The notes under the pieces were generated by a model, which saw nothing but the letters and a program-made list of their open reading frames with translations, ran no database searches and had not been told where the DNA came from. The translations under genes were made by a program, and so were the position numbers. This document shows, piece by piece, positions 8,849 to 18,067 of a stretch of DNA of 64,000 nucleotides; within the stretch, counting starts at the first letter, position 1, and the number at the start of each line of letters is the position of its first letter. This stretch comes from Streptomyces sp. NBC_00250 (GTDB taxonomy: Bacteria; Actinomycetota; Actinomycetes; Streptomycetales; Streptomycetaceae): NCBI RefSeq assembly GCF_036192275.1, contig NZ_CP108088.1:2108001-2172000 (forward strand), written 5' to 3'.

Positions 8849-9631
8849 TCAGTACATGGCCTGGGCGGCGTAGAGCCCGCCGAGGGCGGCCGCGAGGATG
8901 CCGAGCAGTAGCCGGAGCGCGGTCTCGGGCACGTGGGGTTGAAGCCGTGCACCGAGGTAGCCGCCGATCAGCCCTCCTAGGCCGCAGGCCAGGCCCAGCC
9001 ACCAGTCGGGCGCGACGGGCCCGGGGCTTGCCAGGGCCAGTACGGCGTACGCGGCGGCCCCGGCCACAGAGGTGGTGAAGGTCGCGGCGAGGGTGGCCGG
9101 GGCGATGCGGGCCATGGACATGCCGCGCGCGGCAAGGATGGGCCCGAGCAGAGAACCGCCGCCGATCCCGTAGATCCCGCCCACCGTCCCGACCGTCAGG
9201 GCAAGGGCGGCGAGCACGCGCGCCGACGGCTCGGCCGCGTCCGGCCGCCGCCGGGCGGGGCGCAGGGTGCGCATACACAGCCACGCTCCGAGCGGCAGCA
9301 GGAAGGCGGCGACCAGGATGCGGAAGACGCCTGGGCCGGGGAGGGCGAAGACTCGGATGGCAGCGCCGGCGACAACGCCGGGCATCGTCCAGGCGACGAG
9401 GCGCCGGGCCAGTCCGCCGCGCAGAGCGCCGTCGCGGCGGTAGCGCCACAGCGCGCCTGGCCCGGCCACCACGTTGAACAGCAGGTTCGTCGGTGTGACC
9501 GCGGGGCTCGGCACGCCGAGGACGCTGAGCTGGACCGGCAGGAGGAAGACCGCCCCGGACACGCCGACCGGAGCGGTCACCGTCGAGATCAAGAGTCCGG
9601 CCGCGAACCCGACCCAGATCGTCCACTCCAC
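8849..9631 (-). CDS. TauE/SafE-family membrane permease
   Basis: A 260-residue integral membrane protein with about eight hydrophobic helices and the two-repeat layout of the TauE/SafE family (PF01925). The second half begins with GGIYGIGGGSLLGPILAARG, the family's glycine-rich signature. These permeases export sulfite, sulfoacetate or related anions. GTG start at 9631. It follows the CDF transporter by 79 nt on the same strand and may be the last gene of the cmtR operon, pointing to a role in metal or sulfur-anion handling. Confidence 0.88.
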   Translation of the reverse strand: MEWTIWVGFAAGLLISTVTAPVGVSGAVFLLPVQLSVLGVPSPAVTPTNLLFNVVAGPGALWRYRRDGALRGGLARRLVAWTMPGVVAGAAIRVFALPGPGVFRILVAAFLLPLGAWLCMRTLRPARRRPDAAEPSARVLAALALTVGTVGGIYGIGGGSLLGPILAARGMSMARIAPATLAATFTTSVAGAAAYAVLALASPGPVAPDWWLGLACGLGGLIGGYLGARLQPHVPETALRLLLGILAAALGGLYAAQAMY

Positions 9632-9710
9632 CGCTGCCCCCGCCGCTCCTTGATCGCCCGACCATTGTCGGCGGAGCGGGCTGCGGGAGGGCGCAGTGGC
9701 AACGAGATGT

Positions 9711-10465
<755 letters not shown>

Positions 10466-10466
<1 letters not shown>

Positions 10467-10801
10467 CAGCAGCAGTCCTTCGTTGCGGCATCCGGGCAGG
10501 TCTGGTCGGACTCGACTGCGACCACCGCGGCCAGCAGGTGGTCCAGGGCGTGACCGAGGCGTTCGTCGGCGAGCTCGTAGCGGGTGCGGCGCCCCTCGGG
10601 CACGGTGACGACGAGGCCGCAGTCACGTAGGCAGGCCAGGTGGTTGGACAGCCGGGTCCGGGAGACGCCGAGCGCGTCGGCGAGGTCGGCCGGGTAGGCC
10701 GGCGCCTGGCGCAGGGCGAGCAGGATGCGGCAGCGGATCGGGTCGGCGAGCGCGCGTCCGAAGCGGGCCAGCACGTCGATGTCAGAGGCAACGGTCAGCA
10801 C
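10466..10801 (-). CDS. cmtR: CmtR-type Cd(II)/Pb(II)-sensing ArsR/SmtB repressor
   Basis: A 111-residue winged-helix repressor. With the GTG start at 10801 its cysteines fall at 57, 61 and 102 (LACLRDC and SDQTC), the exact positions of the Cd/Pb ligands of Mycobacterium tuberculosis CmtR. The surrounding sequence (SRTRLSNHLACLRDCGLVV, then RYELAD) is also CmtR-like. An extra Cys-Cys ends the protein. Known role of the family: leaves DNA on binding Cd or Pb. Translationally coupled to the CDF transporter, which it should control. The match of cysteine numbering supports the chosen start. Confidence 0.92.
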
Positions 10802-10827
10802 ACCCCAGACAGTACATCGATCCCTGA

Positions 10828-10845
10828 ATTCAGAGAATCGTGAAT
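10828..10845. promoter_or_regulatory. Candidate CmtR operator
   Basis: Inverted repeat ATTCA-N8-TGAAT lies 27 nt upstream of the cmtR GTG, within a locally AT-rich patch. Position and symmetry fit an ArsR/SmtB operator. Binding is inference. Confidence 0.5.
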
Positions 10846-10988
10846 CCTTGTCCTGGTTGGCGCGCCCGTCCGCCTGGTGGGCTTGACCTTCGAGCCGCTG
10901 GGCCGTGCTTCTCACCGACAAGCTCCACTTCACCCCGCGACCGTGAGCCGCTCACTGTCGTGCGCAACACGTTCCGCGAAGCGGCATT

Positions 10989-12239
10989 TCAGATCGCCGG
11001 CCGAGAGGCCGCCCCTTGCCTCGCGTGGCGGACGGACGAGCCGAGAGAGACAAGCGCCGCAGCTCCTGCCAGACCCGCGAGCACGGCGAAGAGGTTCGGA
11101 TAGCCGCCCAACGGCGGGGCAAGGAGGGCTGCGGCGAAGGGTGCGAGCGCTGACGCCGTCATGGCGGGGGCGCTGAGGATTCCCGAGAGCTTGCCGTAGT
11201 GCTGTACGCCCCAGCGGTCGGTGATGGCGGTGGCCTGGAGAAGGGTGAGGTTGCCCCGGACCATGCCGGCCGCGATGGAGACAGCGATCAACAGGCCATG
11301 GGGGCCGGGGGTGATGGCGAGGGCTGCCGTGGTCAGCCCGCCGAGAGCGACGAGGACCACCGTGCGGGTGGTGGTGCAGGTGTGGCGGGCGAGCGGGGCG
11401 TAGAGGGTACGGCCGAGGGTCTGGCCGGCACCGCCGAGGCCGAGGGCCCAGGCGGCTTGGGCGGTGGTGTAGCCGCGTTCGACGAGGAGCGGCACGAGGG
11501 TGACGACCACGGCGTACATCGCGAACGCCGAGAGGGTGAACGCGACCGAGAGCAGGAGGAACGGCCTGCTGCGGACGACCTCCTGGGGTGTTGAGTCCGT
11601 GTCGGTGGGTGTGGGCGGGGCCGGCGGCCAGGGGGCTCGTAGCGCAAGGGCATGGGCGGGGATCGTGACGGCGGCGAGGATCGCGGCGAGCACGAGATAG
11701 GTGGTGCGCCAGGTCAGATGGTCTGCGAGGACGGCGGTGAGCGGGGCGAAGACGGTGGAGGCGAGGCCGCCGGCGAGGGTCACGACGGTGAGGGCGCGGA
11801 CGTGGTCCGGGGCGAACCATCGGGTGAGGGCGGCGAAGGCGGGCTGGTAGAAGGTGGCGGCCATGGCGAACCCGGCCAGGAGCCAGCCGGCGAAGAACAC
11901 CGGCAGGTTCGGCGCCAGGGCCACGATCACCATGCTCACGGTTCCTCCCACGGATCCTGCTGTCATGACCGTGCGGGGGCCGCGGTGGTCGATGATCCTG
12001 CCGACGCGGATTCCGGCGATGCCGGAGACCACCAGGGCGAGCGAGAACGCCGCCATCGTGACGCCTGCGGACCAACCGGTGGCGGCGGTGATCTGGGGGT
12101 TCAGGACAGGGAAGGCGTAGTAGACGATTCCCCATCCGGTGATCTGCGTGGCGCAGAGCGCGGGAAGCACGGCGCGGGGCCGCGACCGGACCCCCGTCCC
12201 GGTCGCGGCCCCGCCCGTGCGGGTGTCGAGGTCGGTCAC
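10989..12239 (-). CDS. MFS transporter of the arsenic locus
   Basis: A 416-residue major facilitator with 12 predicted helices; the conserved loop 2-3 segment is GIRVGRIIDHRGPR. Its GTG start overlaps the stop of the flavoprotein upstream (GTGA), so the two are coupled. Some ars operons carry MFS exporters for organic arsenicals or arsenate esters (ArsJ, ArsP-like functions), and coupling to an ArsO-like flavoprotein fits export of a modified arsenic species. The exact substrate is not readable from sequence. Confidence 0.85.
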   Translation of the reverse strand: MTDLDTRTGGAATGTGVRSRPRAVLPALCATQITGWGIVYYAFPVLNPQITAATGWSAGVTMAAFSLALVVSGIAGIRVGRIIDHRGPRTVMTAGSVGGTVSMVIVALAPNLPVFFAGWLLAGFAMAATFYQPAFAALTRWFAPDHVRALTVVTLAGGLASTVFAPLTAVLADHLTWRTTYLVLAAILAAVTIPAHALALRAPWPPAPPTPTDTDSTPQEVVRSRPFLLLSVAFTLSAFAMYAVVVTLVPLLVERGYTTAQAAWALGLGGAGQTLGRTLYAPLARHTCTTTRTVVLVALGGLTTAALAITPGPHGLLIAVSIAAGMVRGNLTLLQATAITDRWGVQHYGKLSGILSAPAMTASALAPFAAALLAPPLGGYPNLFAVLAGLAGAAALVSLGSSVRHARQGAASRPAI

Positions 12240-13609
12240 GAGCCGCAGGAAGGAGCCGAGGTCGCGGTGCCGAGCTGGATGAGCGCCGGGGTGGGGGCGC
12301 AGCAGCCTCCGCCGTCCGCCGGCTGCTCCGTGTCCGGCTGGTCGAAGAGGCCGGCGCCGCCGCAGACTCCGGTCTCCGGGAGGACGAGCTCGACGCGCTC
12401 GGCCGACTCCCGGTCGCCCGCGATGGCGGCGACGACAGAACGGACCTGCTCGTAGCCGGTGAGGGCGAGGAAGGTCGGGGCGCGGCCGTAGGACTTCATG
12501 CCGACCAGGTAGACGCCCTCCTCAGGGTGGGAGAGCTCCTTCACGCCGTGCGGGTAGACGGTGCCGCAGGAGTGCTGGTTGGGGTCGATCAGCGGGGCGA
12601 GGTCGACCGGGGCCTGGAGGCGGCCGTCGAGACCGAGGCGGAGCTCGGAGATGAACGAGAGGTCGGGACGGAAGCCCGTGAGGACGATGACCTCGTCGAC
12701 CGGGTCGAGCCGGCGGCCGTCCTCGGCCATGAGGACCAGGCGGTCCCCGTCGCGCTCGATCGCCTCCGTACGGAAGCCGGTCACGGCGTCGGCGTGGCCC
12801 TCGTCCACCGCCGCCTTCGCGGCAAGACCCAGTGCGCCGCGGGCGGGGAGCTGGTCGGCCGTACCGCCGCCGAAGGTGGAGCCGGAGATGCCCCGGCGCA
12901 GGATCCACACGGCCTTCGCCCCCGCGCCGTCCTGTGCCTTGGCCAGCTCGGCGAGGGAGGCGAGGGCGGTGAAGGCGGAGGCGCCGGAGCCGATGACGGC
13001 GGTGCGCTTGCCCGCGTATCGGGCTCGGACGGACGGGTCCTCGAGGTCGGGGACGCGGTAGGTGACGCGGTCGGCGGCGGCCTTCTCCCCGAGTGCGGGC
13101 AGGCCGGACGCTCCTGCCGGGCTCGGGGTGGACCACGTGCCGGAGGCGTCGATCACCGCGCGGGCGAACAGCCGCTCCTCGCGCCCGTCGGCACAGGTGA
13201 CGTGGACGACGAACGGCTGGGCCTCGCGGTCGGCGTCGACGATGCGGTCGCGGCCGGCGCGGGAGACGCCCGTGACCGTGGCGCCGGTGCGGACGCGGTC
13301 ACCGAGGACGTCGGCGAGCGGCTGAAGGTAATGAGCCGCCCAGTCGCCGCCCGACGGGTAGGTCTTCGCGTCGGGCTTCACCCATCCGGTGGGGGCCAGG
13401 AGCTTCTCGGCGGCCGGGTCGGTGACCTCTCCCCACGTGGAGAAGAGACGGACGTGTGCCCACTCGCGTACCGCCGCGCCGGCCGCCGGTCCGGCCTCCA
13501 GGACCAGCGGTTCGAGGCCGCGCTCGACGAGGTGGGCGGCGGCGGCCAGGCCGGCGGGCCCGGCCCCGATGACCACGACGGGCAGTTGGTCGGTGGCGGC
13601 GGTGTTCAC
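12236..13609 (-). CDS. FAD-dependent oxidoreductase, ArsO-like, with Cys-rich C-terminus
   Basis: A 457-residue two-dinucleotide-binding flavoprotein. FAD motif VVVIGAGPAGLAAAAHLVERG at the N-terminus, NAD(P) motif TAVIGSGASAFTALASL mid-protein, and an ATG-like VYLVGMKSYGRAP segment near the end. The tail contains ETGVCGG, GGCCAPT and APSCGS, cysteines outside the fold that could bind arsenite or soft metal. Start chosen at GTG 13609 behind AAAGGGGAA; ATG 13633 with AAGGGA is a close alternative. Divergent from arsR-arsN and preceded by an operator matching the arsR operator, so likely arsenic-induced. Confidence 0.88.
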   Translation of the reverse strand: MNTAATDQLPVVVIGAGPAGLAAAAHLVERGLEPLVLEAGPAAGAAVREWAHVRLFSTWGEVTDPAAEKLLAPTGWVKPDAKTYPSGGDWAAHYLQPLADVLGDRVRTGATVTGVSRAGRDRIVDADREAQPFVVHVTCADGREERLFARAVIDASGTWSTPSPAGASGLPALGEKAAADRVTYRVPDLEDPSVRARYAGKRTAVIGSGASAFTALASLAELAKAQDGAGAKAVWILRRGISGSTFGGGTADQLPARGALGLAAKAAVDEGHADAVTGFRTEAIERDGDRLVLMAEDGRRLDPVDEVIVLTGFRPDLSFISELRLGLDGRLQAPVDLAPLIDPNQHSCGTVYPHGVKELSHPEEGVYLVGMKSYGRAPTFLALTGYEQVRSVVAAIAGDRESAERVELVLPETGVCGGAGLFDQPDTEQPADGGGCCAPTPALIQLGTATSAPSCGS

Positions 13610-13668
13610 GACGATTCCCCTTTGTTTCGACATCTGTCGATCCCTTGCGCCGCCAGCATGGCACTTGA

Positions 13669-13700
13669 ATCGATACTCGTCAACATAGACACTCATCGAA
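13669..13700. promoter_or_regulatory. Candidate ArsR operator 1 (flavoprotein side)
   Basis: ATCGAT at 13669-13674 and ATCGAA at 13695-13700 bracket a 20-nt spacer whose core is GTCAACATAGA (13679-13689). It has the same layout and the same 11-nt core as operator 2. It lies 60-91 nt upstream of the flavoprotein start. Confidence 0.65.
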
Positions 13701-13733
13701 ATGGAGAGCCCGGAGCACCCCTTGGGCTCCTGG

Positions 13734-13765
13734 TTCGACGTGTGTCAACATAGATGCATGTCGAA
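13734..13765. promoter_or_regulatory. Candidate ArsR operator 2 (arsR side)
   Basis: Perfect arms TTCGAC (13734-13739) and GTCGAA (13760-13765) with a 20-nt spacer containing GTCAACATAGA (13744-13754). It overlaps the arsR start codon, so a bound repressor would block the arsR-arsN promoter. The core repeats that of operator 1 exactly, 65 nt away. Confidence 0.7.
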
Positions 13766-14120
13766 TGTCACCGCGCTGCCGCTCATCGAGCCTGAGGTCG
13801 CCCCCTGCTGCCCGCCCCTCACCGAGCGCCCGCTGACCGCCGAGGAGGCCGAGCGGACCGCGAAGATGTTCAAGGCCCTCGGCGATCCGGTCCGGCTGCG
13901 CCTGTTCTCGGCGGTCGCCTCGCATGAGGGCGGCGAGGCGTGCGTCTGCGACATCTCCGACGTCGGGGTCTCGCAGCCGACGGTCTCCCATCACCTGAAG
14001 AAGCTGAAGGAGGCGGGGTTGCTCTCCTCCGAACGGCGCGGCACCTGGGTCTACTACCGCGTGGAGCCCACCGTCCTCGCCGCCATGGGCGCGCTCCTCA
14101 CCAAGGCGGCTGCCGCGTGA
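13758..14120 (+). CDS. arsR: ArsR arsenite-responsive repressor
   Basis: A 120-residue ArsR/SmtB protein. Winged helix with VSQPTVSHHLKKLKEAGLL recognition region. Candidate As(III) ligands are the adjacent Cys17-Cys18 and Cys62/Cys64 (EACVCDIS). This resembles the Corynebacterium glutamicum ArsR arrangement, where an N-terminal Cys pair works with a central Cys. No ribosome site precedes ATG 13758; translation may be leaderless. ATG 13701 would add 19 residues and is less likely because operator 2 overlaps ATG 13758. Coupled to arsN by a GTGA overlap. Confidence 0.92.
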   Translation: MSNVTALPLIEPEVAPCCPPLTERPLTAEEAERTAKMFKALGDPVRLRLFSAVASHEGGEACVCDISDVGVSQPTVSHHLKKLKEAGLLSSERRGTWVYYRVEPTVLAAMGALLTKAAAA

Positions 14121-14620
14121 CCGCAGCGACCGTCGTCGTCGTGCCCCTGGCTGCCGCACACGCCGACGAGGTCGTCGCGATCTACCAGGCGGGCATCGAC
14201 GAGGGCAACGCCACGTTCGAGACCACGGCTCCCACCTGGGAGCAGTTCGACACGGCCAAGCTGCCCGAGCACCGCTTCGCCGCCCTCGACGAGACCGGGC
14301 GCGTGCTCGGCTGGGTCGCCGTCACCAGGGTCTCCGACCGGTGTGCGTACGCCGGCGTCGTCGAACACTCCGTTTACGTCCACCCCGACGCGCGGGGCCG
14401 TGGCATCGCTTCCACCCTGCTCACGGCGCTCATCGACTCCACCGAGGCGGCCGGGATCTGGACCGTCCAGTCCGGGATCTTCCCGGAGAACGCCGCGAGC
14501 CTGGCCGTGCACGAGCGCGCCGGGTTCCGGGTGATCGGCACCCGCGAGCGTATCGGCCGCCAGCATGGCGTCTGGCGTGACGTCGTGCTGGTCGAGCGGC
14601 GCAGCCTCACCATCTCCTGA
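14117..14620 (+). CDS. arsN: ArsN-type GNAT N-acetyltransferase
   Basis: A 167-residue GNAT enzyme of the phosphinothricin/arsinothricin acetyltransferase group. Acetyl-CoA binding region: VHPDARGRGIASTLL. The YQAGIDEGNATFET start and the FPENAASLAVHERAGFR segment are typical of this group. ArsN1 enzymes acetylate the alpha-amino group of arsinothricin and phosphinothricin and so detoxify them. The GTG start overlaps the arsR stop, making it the second gene of an arsenic-induced operon. Arsinothricin is the more likely natural target here. Confidence 0.88.
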   Translation: MTAATVVVVPLAAAHADEVVAIYQAGIDEGNATFETTAPTWEQFDTAKLPEHRFAALDETGRVLGWVAVTRVSDRCAYAGVVEHSVYVHPDARGRGIASTLLTALIDSTEAAGIWTVQSGIFPENAASLAVHERAGFRVIGTRERIGRQHGVWRDVVLVERRSLTIS

Positions 14621-14673
14621 CGGACGCCTGCAAGGCGGGTTTCAGTGTCAGTGGGTGTGTGGATGATGGCGTC

Positions 14674-14998
14674 GTGGCGAGCGCCCATGTCGTGGAGAGG
14701 ATTCTCGACCGGGTGCTGCCGCACTGGAAGACCGAGGTTCCGTCCGACCGCAACGAGACGACCAACCGCTGGTGCCGACACCGGGAGGCCGCTCAGCGTG
14801 CCGACGCGGCTCTCCAGCGTGATGCGGAGATCCGCGAGCGCCTGGGGGACGACGCTGCCCAGCTCAGTACGGCGACGATGCATCCGTGGGGGCCACGAGG
14901 ACGGTCTGCCGGAGCTGCCCGAGCATGAGGCCCTGGAGCAACTGGCGGCGTTCGGCGTCCTGGCCCGCTGCGTGGACATCGCGAACGTCGCACGCTGA
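14674..14998 (+). pseudogene. TIGR02391/Ymh-like protein remnant
   Basis: The first frame reads VVERILDRVLPHWKTEV and continues to LGDDAAQLSTATMHPW, which resembles the TIGR02391 (Ymh) family around its conserved HPW motif. After HPW the continuation is lost, and a shifted frame supplies LPELPEHEALEQLAAFGVLA and a TGA stop at 14998. The normal C-terminal third is missing. A degraded gene rather than a short functional one is most likely. Family assignment is from recall of the motif. Confidence 0.55.
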
Positions 14999-15023
14999 GC
15001 CGACCGGCCTCGGCACGGGAGTG

Positions 15024-16079
15024 TCAGCTCAGCAGATCCGCGATCTGCCGTGCCGCCTCGCGTGCCGGGCGGCCGACGCCGATGAGGGTGGCGGAGGCGG
15101 GGCCGGTCCAGTCGCCGTAGCCGAGGAGGTGGAGGCGGGGTTCCCCGATCGCCCGGGTGCCGGCCGTGGGGATGTGGCCGCGGGGCCCGCGCAATCCGAG
15201 TGGGGCGAGGTGGGCGAGGGCGGGGCGGAAGCCGGTGCACCAGATGATCGCGTCCGCCTCCGAGGTCATGCCGTCGGCCCAGACGACCCCGGTGGGCGTG
15301 ATCCGGTCGAACATCGGCTGGGCCTTGAGCATGCCCGCGTCGCGGGCGGCGCGGACGGGCGGGACGGCGACGATGTCGCCGAGGGAGGTGACGCCGCCGG
15401 TGTCCGTGCGGCCTTCGTCGAGGGCGCGGCGGCGGGCGGTGGCGTGGTCGAAGAGGGCGCGGCCGTCGATGTCGTCGGCGAGGTAACGGGGTTCGCGCAA
15501 GGTGACCCAGGTCAGCTCGGTGTCGTGCGCGAGGTCGGCGGCGATCTGGGCGCCGGAGTTGCCGCCCCCGACCACGATCACCCGCTGTCCCGCGAAGTCG
15601 CGCGGGCAGCGGTACTCCACGGTGTGGAGCTGGGTGCCCTGGAACTCCGTACGCCCGGGGACCGCGGGGACGAAGGGCCGCGCCCATGTGCCGGTGGCGC
15701 TGATGACCGCCCGCGCCCGCCACGTTCCGGAGTCGGTGTCGACGTGCAGGAGCTCGCCGTCTCGGTGGACGGCGGTGACGCGTACGGGCCGATGGACGGG
15801 GAGTTCGTACCGTTGCTCGTAGTCGGTCAGGTAGGAGACGACGTGGGCGGCATCCGGGTACGTCTCCCCCGGCTGCGGCGGCATGAGCCTTCCCGGCAGC
15901 GAGGAGAAAGCGGCTGGGGAGAACAGGTGCAGGGAGTCCCAGGTGTGCTGCCAGGCACCGCCCGGCTCGGCTTGGGCGTCGAGGATGACGAAGTCGAGGC
16001 CGAGGCGCCGCAGGTGGTAGCCGGCGGCGAGCCCGGACTGGCCGCCGCCGATCACCACCACGTCCACGACCGGGGTCAC
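15024..16079 (-). CDS. arsO: ArsO flavin-containing monooxygenase
   Basis: A 351-residue FAD/NADPH enzyme. FAD motif VVVIGGGQSGLAAGYHL; second nucleotide motif VIVVGGGNSGAQIAADL; C-terminal LHLLGYGDWTGPAS. It matches the ArsO family associated with Streptomyces ars operons, thought to act on arsenicals with flavin and NAD(P)H. The GTG start overlaps the aquaporin stop (GTGA). It is the last gene of an arsR2-aquaporin-arsO operon. Confidence 0.9.
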   Translation of the reverse strand: MTPVVDVVVIGGGQSGLAAGYHLRRLGLDFVILDAQAEPGGAWQHTWDSLHLFSPAAFSSLPGRLMPPQPGETYPDAAHVVSYLTDYEQRYELPVHRPVRVTAVHRDGELLHVDTDSGTWRARAVISATGTWARPFVPAVPGRTEFQGTQLHTVEYRCPRDFAGQRVIVVGGGNSGAQIAADLAHDTELTWVTLREPRYLADDIDGRALFDHATARRRALDEGRTDTGGVTSLGDIVAVPPVRAARDAGMLKAQPMFDRITPTGVVWADGMTSEADAIIWCTGFRPALAHLAPLGLRGPRGHIPTAGTRAIGEPRLHLLGYGDWTGPASATLIGVGRPAREAARQIADLLS

Positions 16080-16846
16080 TCCGCGTCCGCCCTGCCGCGC
16101 ATGAAGATCACCGCGGCCAGAGCCAGGCCCACGGCCGCGCCGATCAGCTGCATGCCGATGAACGCCGGGACGGAGCCGGGGGCGATGCCTGCGAAGGTGT
16201 CGGTGAACGCGCGGCCGATGGTCACCGCCGGGTTCGCGAACGAGGTCGACGAGGTGAACCAGTAGGCCGCGCCGATGTACGAGGCGACGGCCACGGGCGC
16301 GAAGCGGAGTCGGTCGGTACGGGCCAGGCCGAAGATCAGCAGGATCAGGCCGGCGGTGGCCACGACCTCGCCGAGGAGCAGGTTCCCGGCGGAGCGATCG
16401 TGCGTCGACCACTTCACCAGCGGCTCGCCGAACATCGCATCCGCGAGCACGGCACCCGCGATCGCGCCGACGATCTGGGAAGGGACGTAGACGGCGAGCT
16501 CTCGGGCGTTCACCCCCGCGCCTCCGCGTCGGGCGGTCCACCACTCGGCCAGGGTGACAACCGGGTTGAAGTGCGCCCCCGACACCGGCCCGAGGAGAGC
16601 GATCAGCACGCCGAGCCCGAAGACGGTGGCGGTGGAGTTGGCCAGGAGCTGCAGCGCCACGTCGTCGGTGAGGTCGGTCGCTTGGATGCCGGACCCTACG
16701 ACGATCGCGACCAGGGCGGCGGTGCCGACGAGTTCCGCGGCGGCGCGGGCGACCAGCGGAGTACGGGGCGGGGTGGCGCCGGGTGCGGGCTGCGGCGACG
16801 TGTTGGTGGCTATGGCGGCGCTCGCAGCGGGCTCGGTGGCGGTCAC
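16076..16846 (-). CDS. Aquaglyceroporin (MIP family), AqpS-like, of the arsenic operon
   Basis: A 256-residue channel with six membrane helices and two half-helices. The first NPA box is NPV (SGAHFNPVV), the second is intact (SFANPAVTIGR). Placed between an arsR and arsO, and beside arsC, it fits the role known for Sinorhizobium AqpS, where ArsC makes arsenite that leaves by a MIP channel down its gradient. The N-terminal 30 residues are Ala/Pro-rich and probably cytoplasmic. GTG start at 16846. No Acr3 or ArsB pump is seen in the island. Confidence 0.92.
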   Translation of the reverse strand: MTATEPAASAAIATNTSPQPAPGATPPRTPLVARAAAELVGTAALVAIVVGSGIQATDLTDDVALQLLANSTATVFGLGVLIALLGPVSGAHFNPVVTLAEWWTARRGGAGVNARELAVYVPSQIVGAIAGAVLADAMFGEPLVKWSTHDRSAGNLLLGEVVATAGLILLIFGLARTDRLRFAPVAVASYIGAAYWFTSSTSFANPAVTIGRAFTDTFAGIAPGSVPAFIGMQLIGAAVGLALAAVIFMRGRADAE

Positions 16847-16885
16847 GGGCGGGTACTCCTCGGCAGGTGAGGCACAGGGGCAGGA

Positions 16886-17200
16886 TCAGGGGCAGGAGCG
16901 CTTGAAGTTCGCCTCTGCGGTCAGGCGCGCGGTCTGCGCAAGGGCGGCGAACTGCCCGGCGAGCTGCTCGATGACGTCCGGCTTGAGCCGGTAGTAGGTG
17001 AACCTGCCGCACGGCTCGGTCTCCACCACTCCCGCCTCGCGCAGCACTCTCAGATGGTTGGAGAGGTTGGTCTGCTTGGCACCGGTCTCCTCCACGAGGT
17101 GGGTGGTGCACAGCGTCTCGCGGGCGAGCAGGGTCACGATCTGGAGGCGCAGGGGATCACCCAGAACCCGGATCAGATCAGTATCGACTGACGTCATCAT
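16886..17200 (-). CDS. arsR: Second ArsR-family repressor
   Basis: A 104-residue ArsR/SmtB protein. Candidate ligand Cys31 in ETLCTTHL, plus Cys in ETEPCGRF and a Cys three residues before the end region (KRSCP). Recognition segment AKQTNLSNHLRVLREAGVV. It is a different subtype from the 13758 ArsR. ATG 17200 (or 17197) has no ribosome site and a CAGTAT box ends 6 nt upstream, suggesting a leaderless transcript. Heads the aquaporin-arsO operon and is divergent from the arsC side. Confidence 0.92.
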   Translation of the reverse strand: MMTSVDTDLIRVLGDPLRLQIVTLLARETLCTTHLVEETGAKQTNLSNHLRVLREAGVVETEPCGRFTYYRLKPDVIEQLAGQFAALAQTARLTAEANFKRSCP

Positions 17201-17212
17201 GTGCTGATACTG
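17179..17212. promoter_or_regulatory. Candidate operator of the second ArsR
   Basis: Perfect 7-bp arms CAGTATC (17179-17185) and GATACTG (17206-17212) with a 20-nt spacer, covering the start codon of the ArsR gene. A further GCTGATAC copy lies at 17227-17234, 24 nt from the one at 17203-17210. Arm spacing equals that of the two operators at 13669 and 13734. Confidence 0.65.
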
Positions 17213-17275
17213 TCACATCACCCGGGGCTGATACCAGCCTGGGATGACCTCTTTTGAACCCAGGGGGTTCCCGCC

Positions 17276-17597
17276 ATGGCCGAGTCGTCGTACCCGGTCC
17301 TTCCCGACGAACGTCTCGCGGCCGGCGTAGACCCTCACGTGCTCCAGGCCCTCGCCGAGGCCGACGTCGCGCTCGACGAGGTCCACCCCAAGCCGCTGAC
17401 GGACGAGGTCGTCCAGGCCGCCGACATCGTGATCACCAATGGGCTGCGGCGACGCCTGCCCCGTGGTGCCCGGCCACCGCTACCTGGACCGGCCGGTCCC
17501 GGACCCCGACGGCGCCCCGATCGCGGTCGTGCGTTCCCTCCGCGACGCCATCGACGCCCGCATCACCGCCCTGCTGGACACCCTGCCCAGCGCCTGA
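17276..17597 (+). pseudogene. arsC arsenate reductase pseudogene (5' truncated, frameshifted)
   Basis: The frame from 17276 reads [20 protein letters not shown] then [18 protein letters not shown]. One extra A at about 17438 shifts the frame. Correcting it restores [18 protein letters not shown] and then [13 protein letters not shown] before the TGA at 17595. The N-terminal third with the catalytic CX5R loop is replaced by an unrelated leader, so the copy is inactive even without the frameshift. It is a paralogue of the intact arsC 49 nt downstream. Confidence 0.88.
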
Positions 17598-17645
17598 AGC
17601 TTCCCGTCCCCGCACCACGCTCCGTCCCGGCCCAAGGAAGAACCG

Positions 17646-18062
17646 ATGACCGCTCCGCTCGCCTCCGTGCTCTTCGTCTGCGTCCACAACGCCGGCCGCT
17701 CCCAGATGGCCGCCGGATTCTTCAACCACCTGGCCGGCGACCGCATCGAGGTCCGCTCCGCCGGCTCGATCCCGGGCGACCAGGTCAACCCGGCCGCCGT
17801 CGAGGCCATGGCCGAGGTCGGCGTCGACATCTCCGACCAGAAGCCGAAGGTCCTCACCACCGAGGCCGTCCAGGCGTCGGACTACGTCATCACCATGGGC
17901 TGCGGCGACGCCTGCCCGATCTTCCCCGGCAAGAAGTACCTGGACTGGGCCCTCGAAGACCCGGCCGGCCAGGGTGTCGAGGCCGTCCGTCCCATCCGCG
18001 ACGAGATCAAGGTCCTCATCGAGGGCCTCATCGCCGAGATCGACGCGAAGCAGGAGGCGTAA
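17646..18062 (+). CDS. arsC: Arsenate reductase ArsC, low-molecular-weight phosphatase fold
   Basis: A 138-residue cytoplasmic enzyme reducing arsenate to arsenite. Catalytic loop Cys12-Val-His-Asn-Ala-Gly-Arg18-Ser; Asp in [10 protein letters not shown] acts as general acid region; Cys86 and Cys90 lie in [12 protein letters not shown]. The sequence between them differs from staphylococcal thioredoxin-coupled ArsC and resembles the actinobacterial mycothiol/mycoredoxin-dependent ArsC1 group. A ribosome site (AAGGAAG) precedes ATG 17646. It is followed 5 nt later by a defective arsT. Confidence 0.94.
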   Translation: MTAPLASVLFVCVHNAGRSQMAAGFFNHLAGDRIEVRSAGSIPGDQVNPAAVEAMAEVGVDISDQKPKVLTTEAVQASDYVITMGCGDACPIFPGKKYLDWALEDPAGQGVEAVRPIRDEIKVLIEGLIAEIDAKQEA

Positions 18063-18067
18063 CCGAA

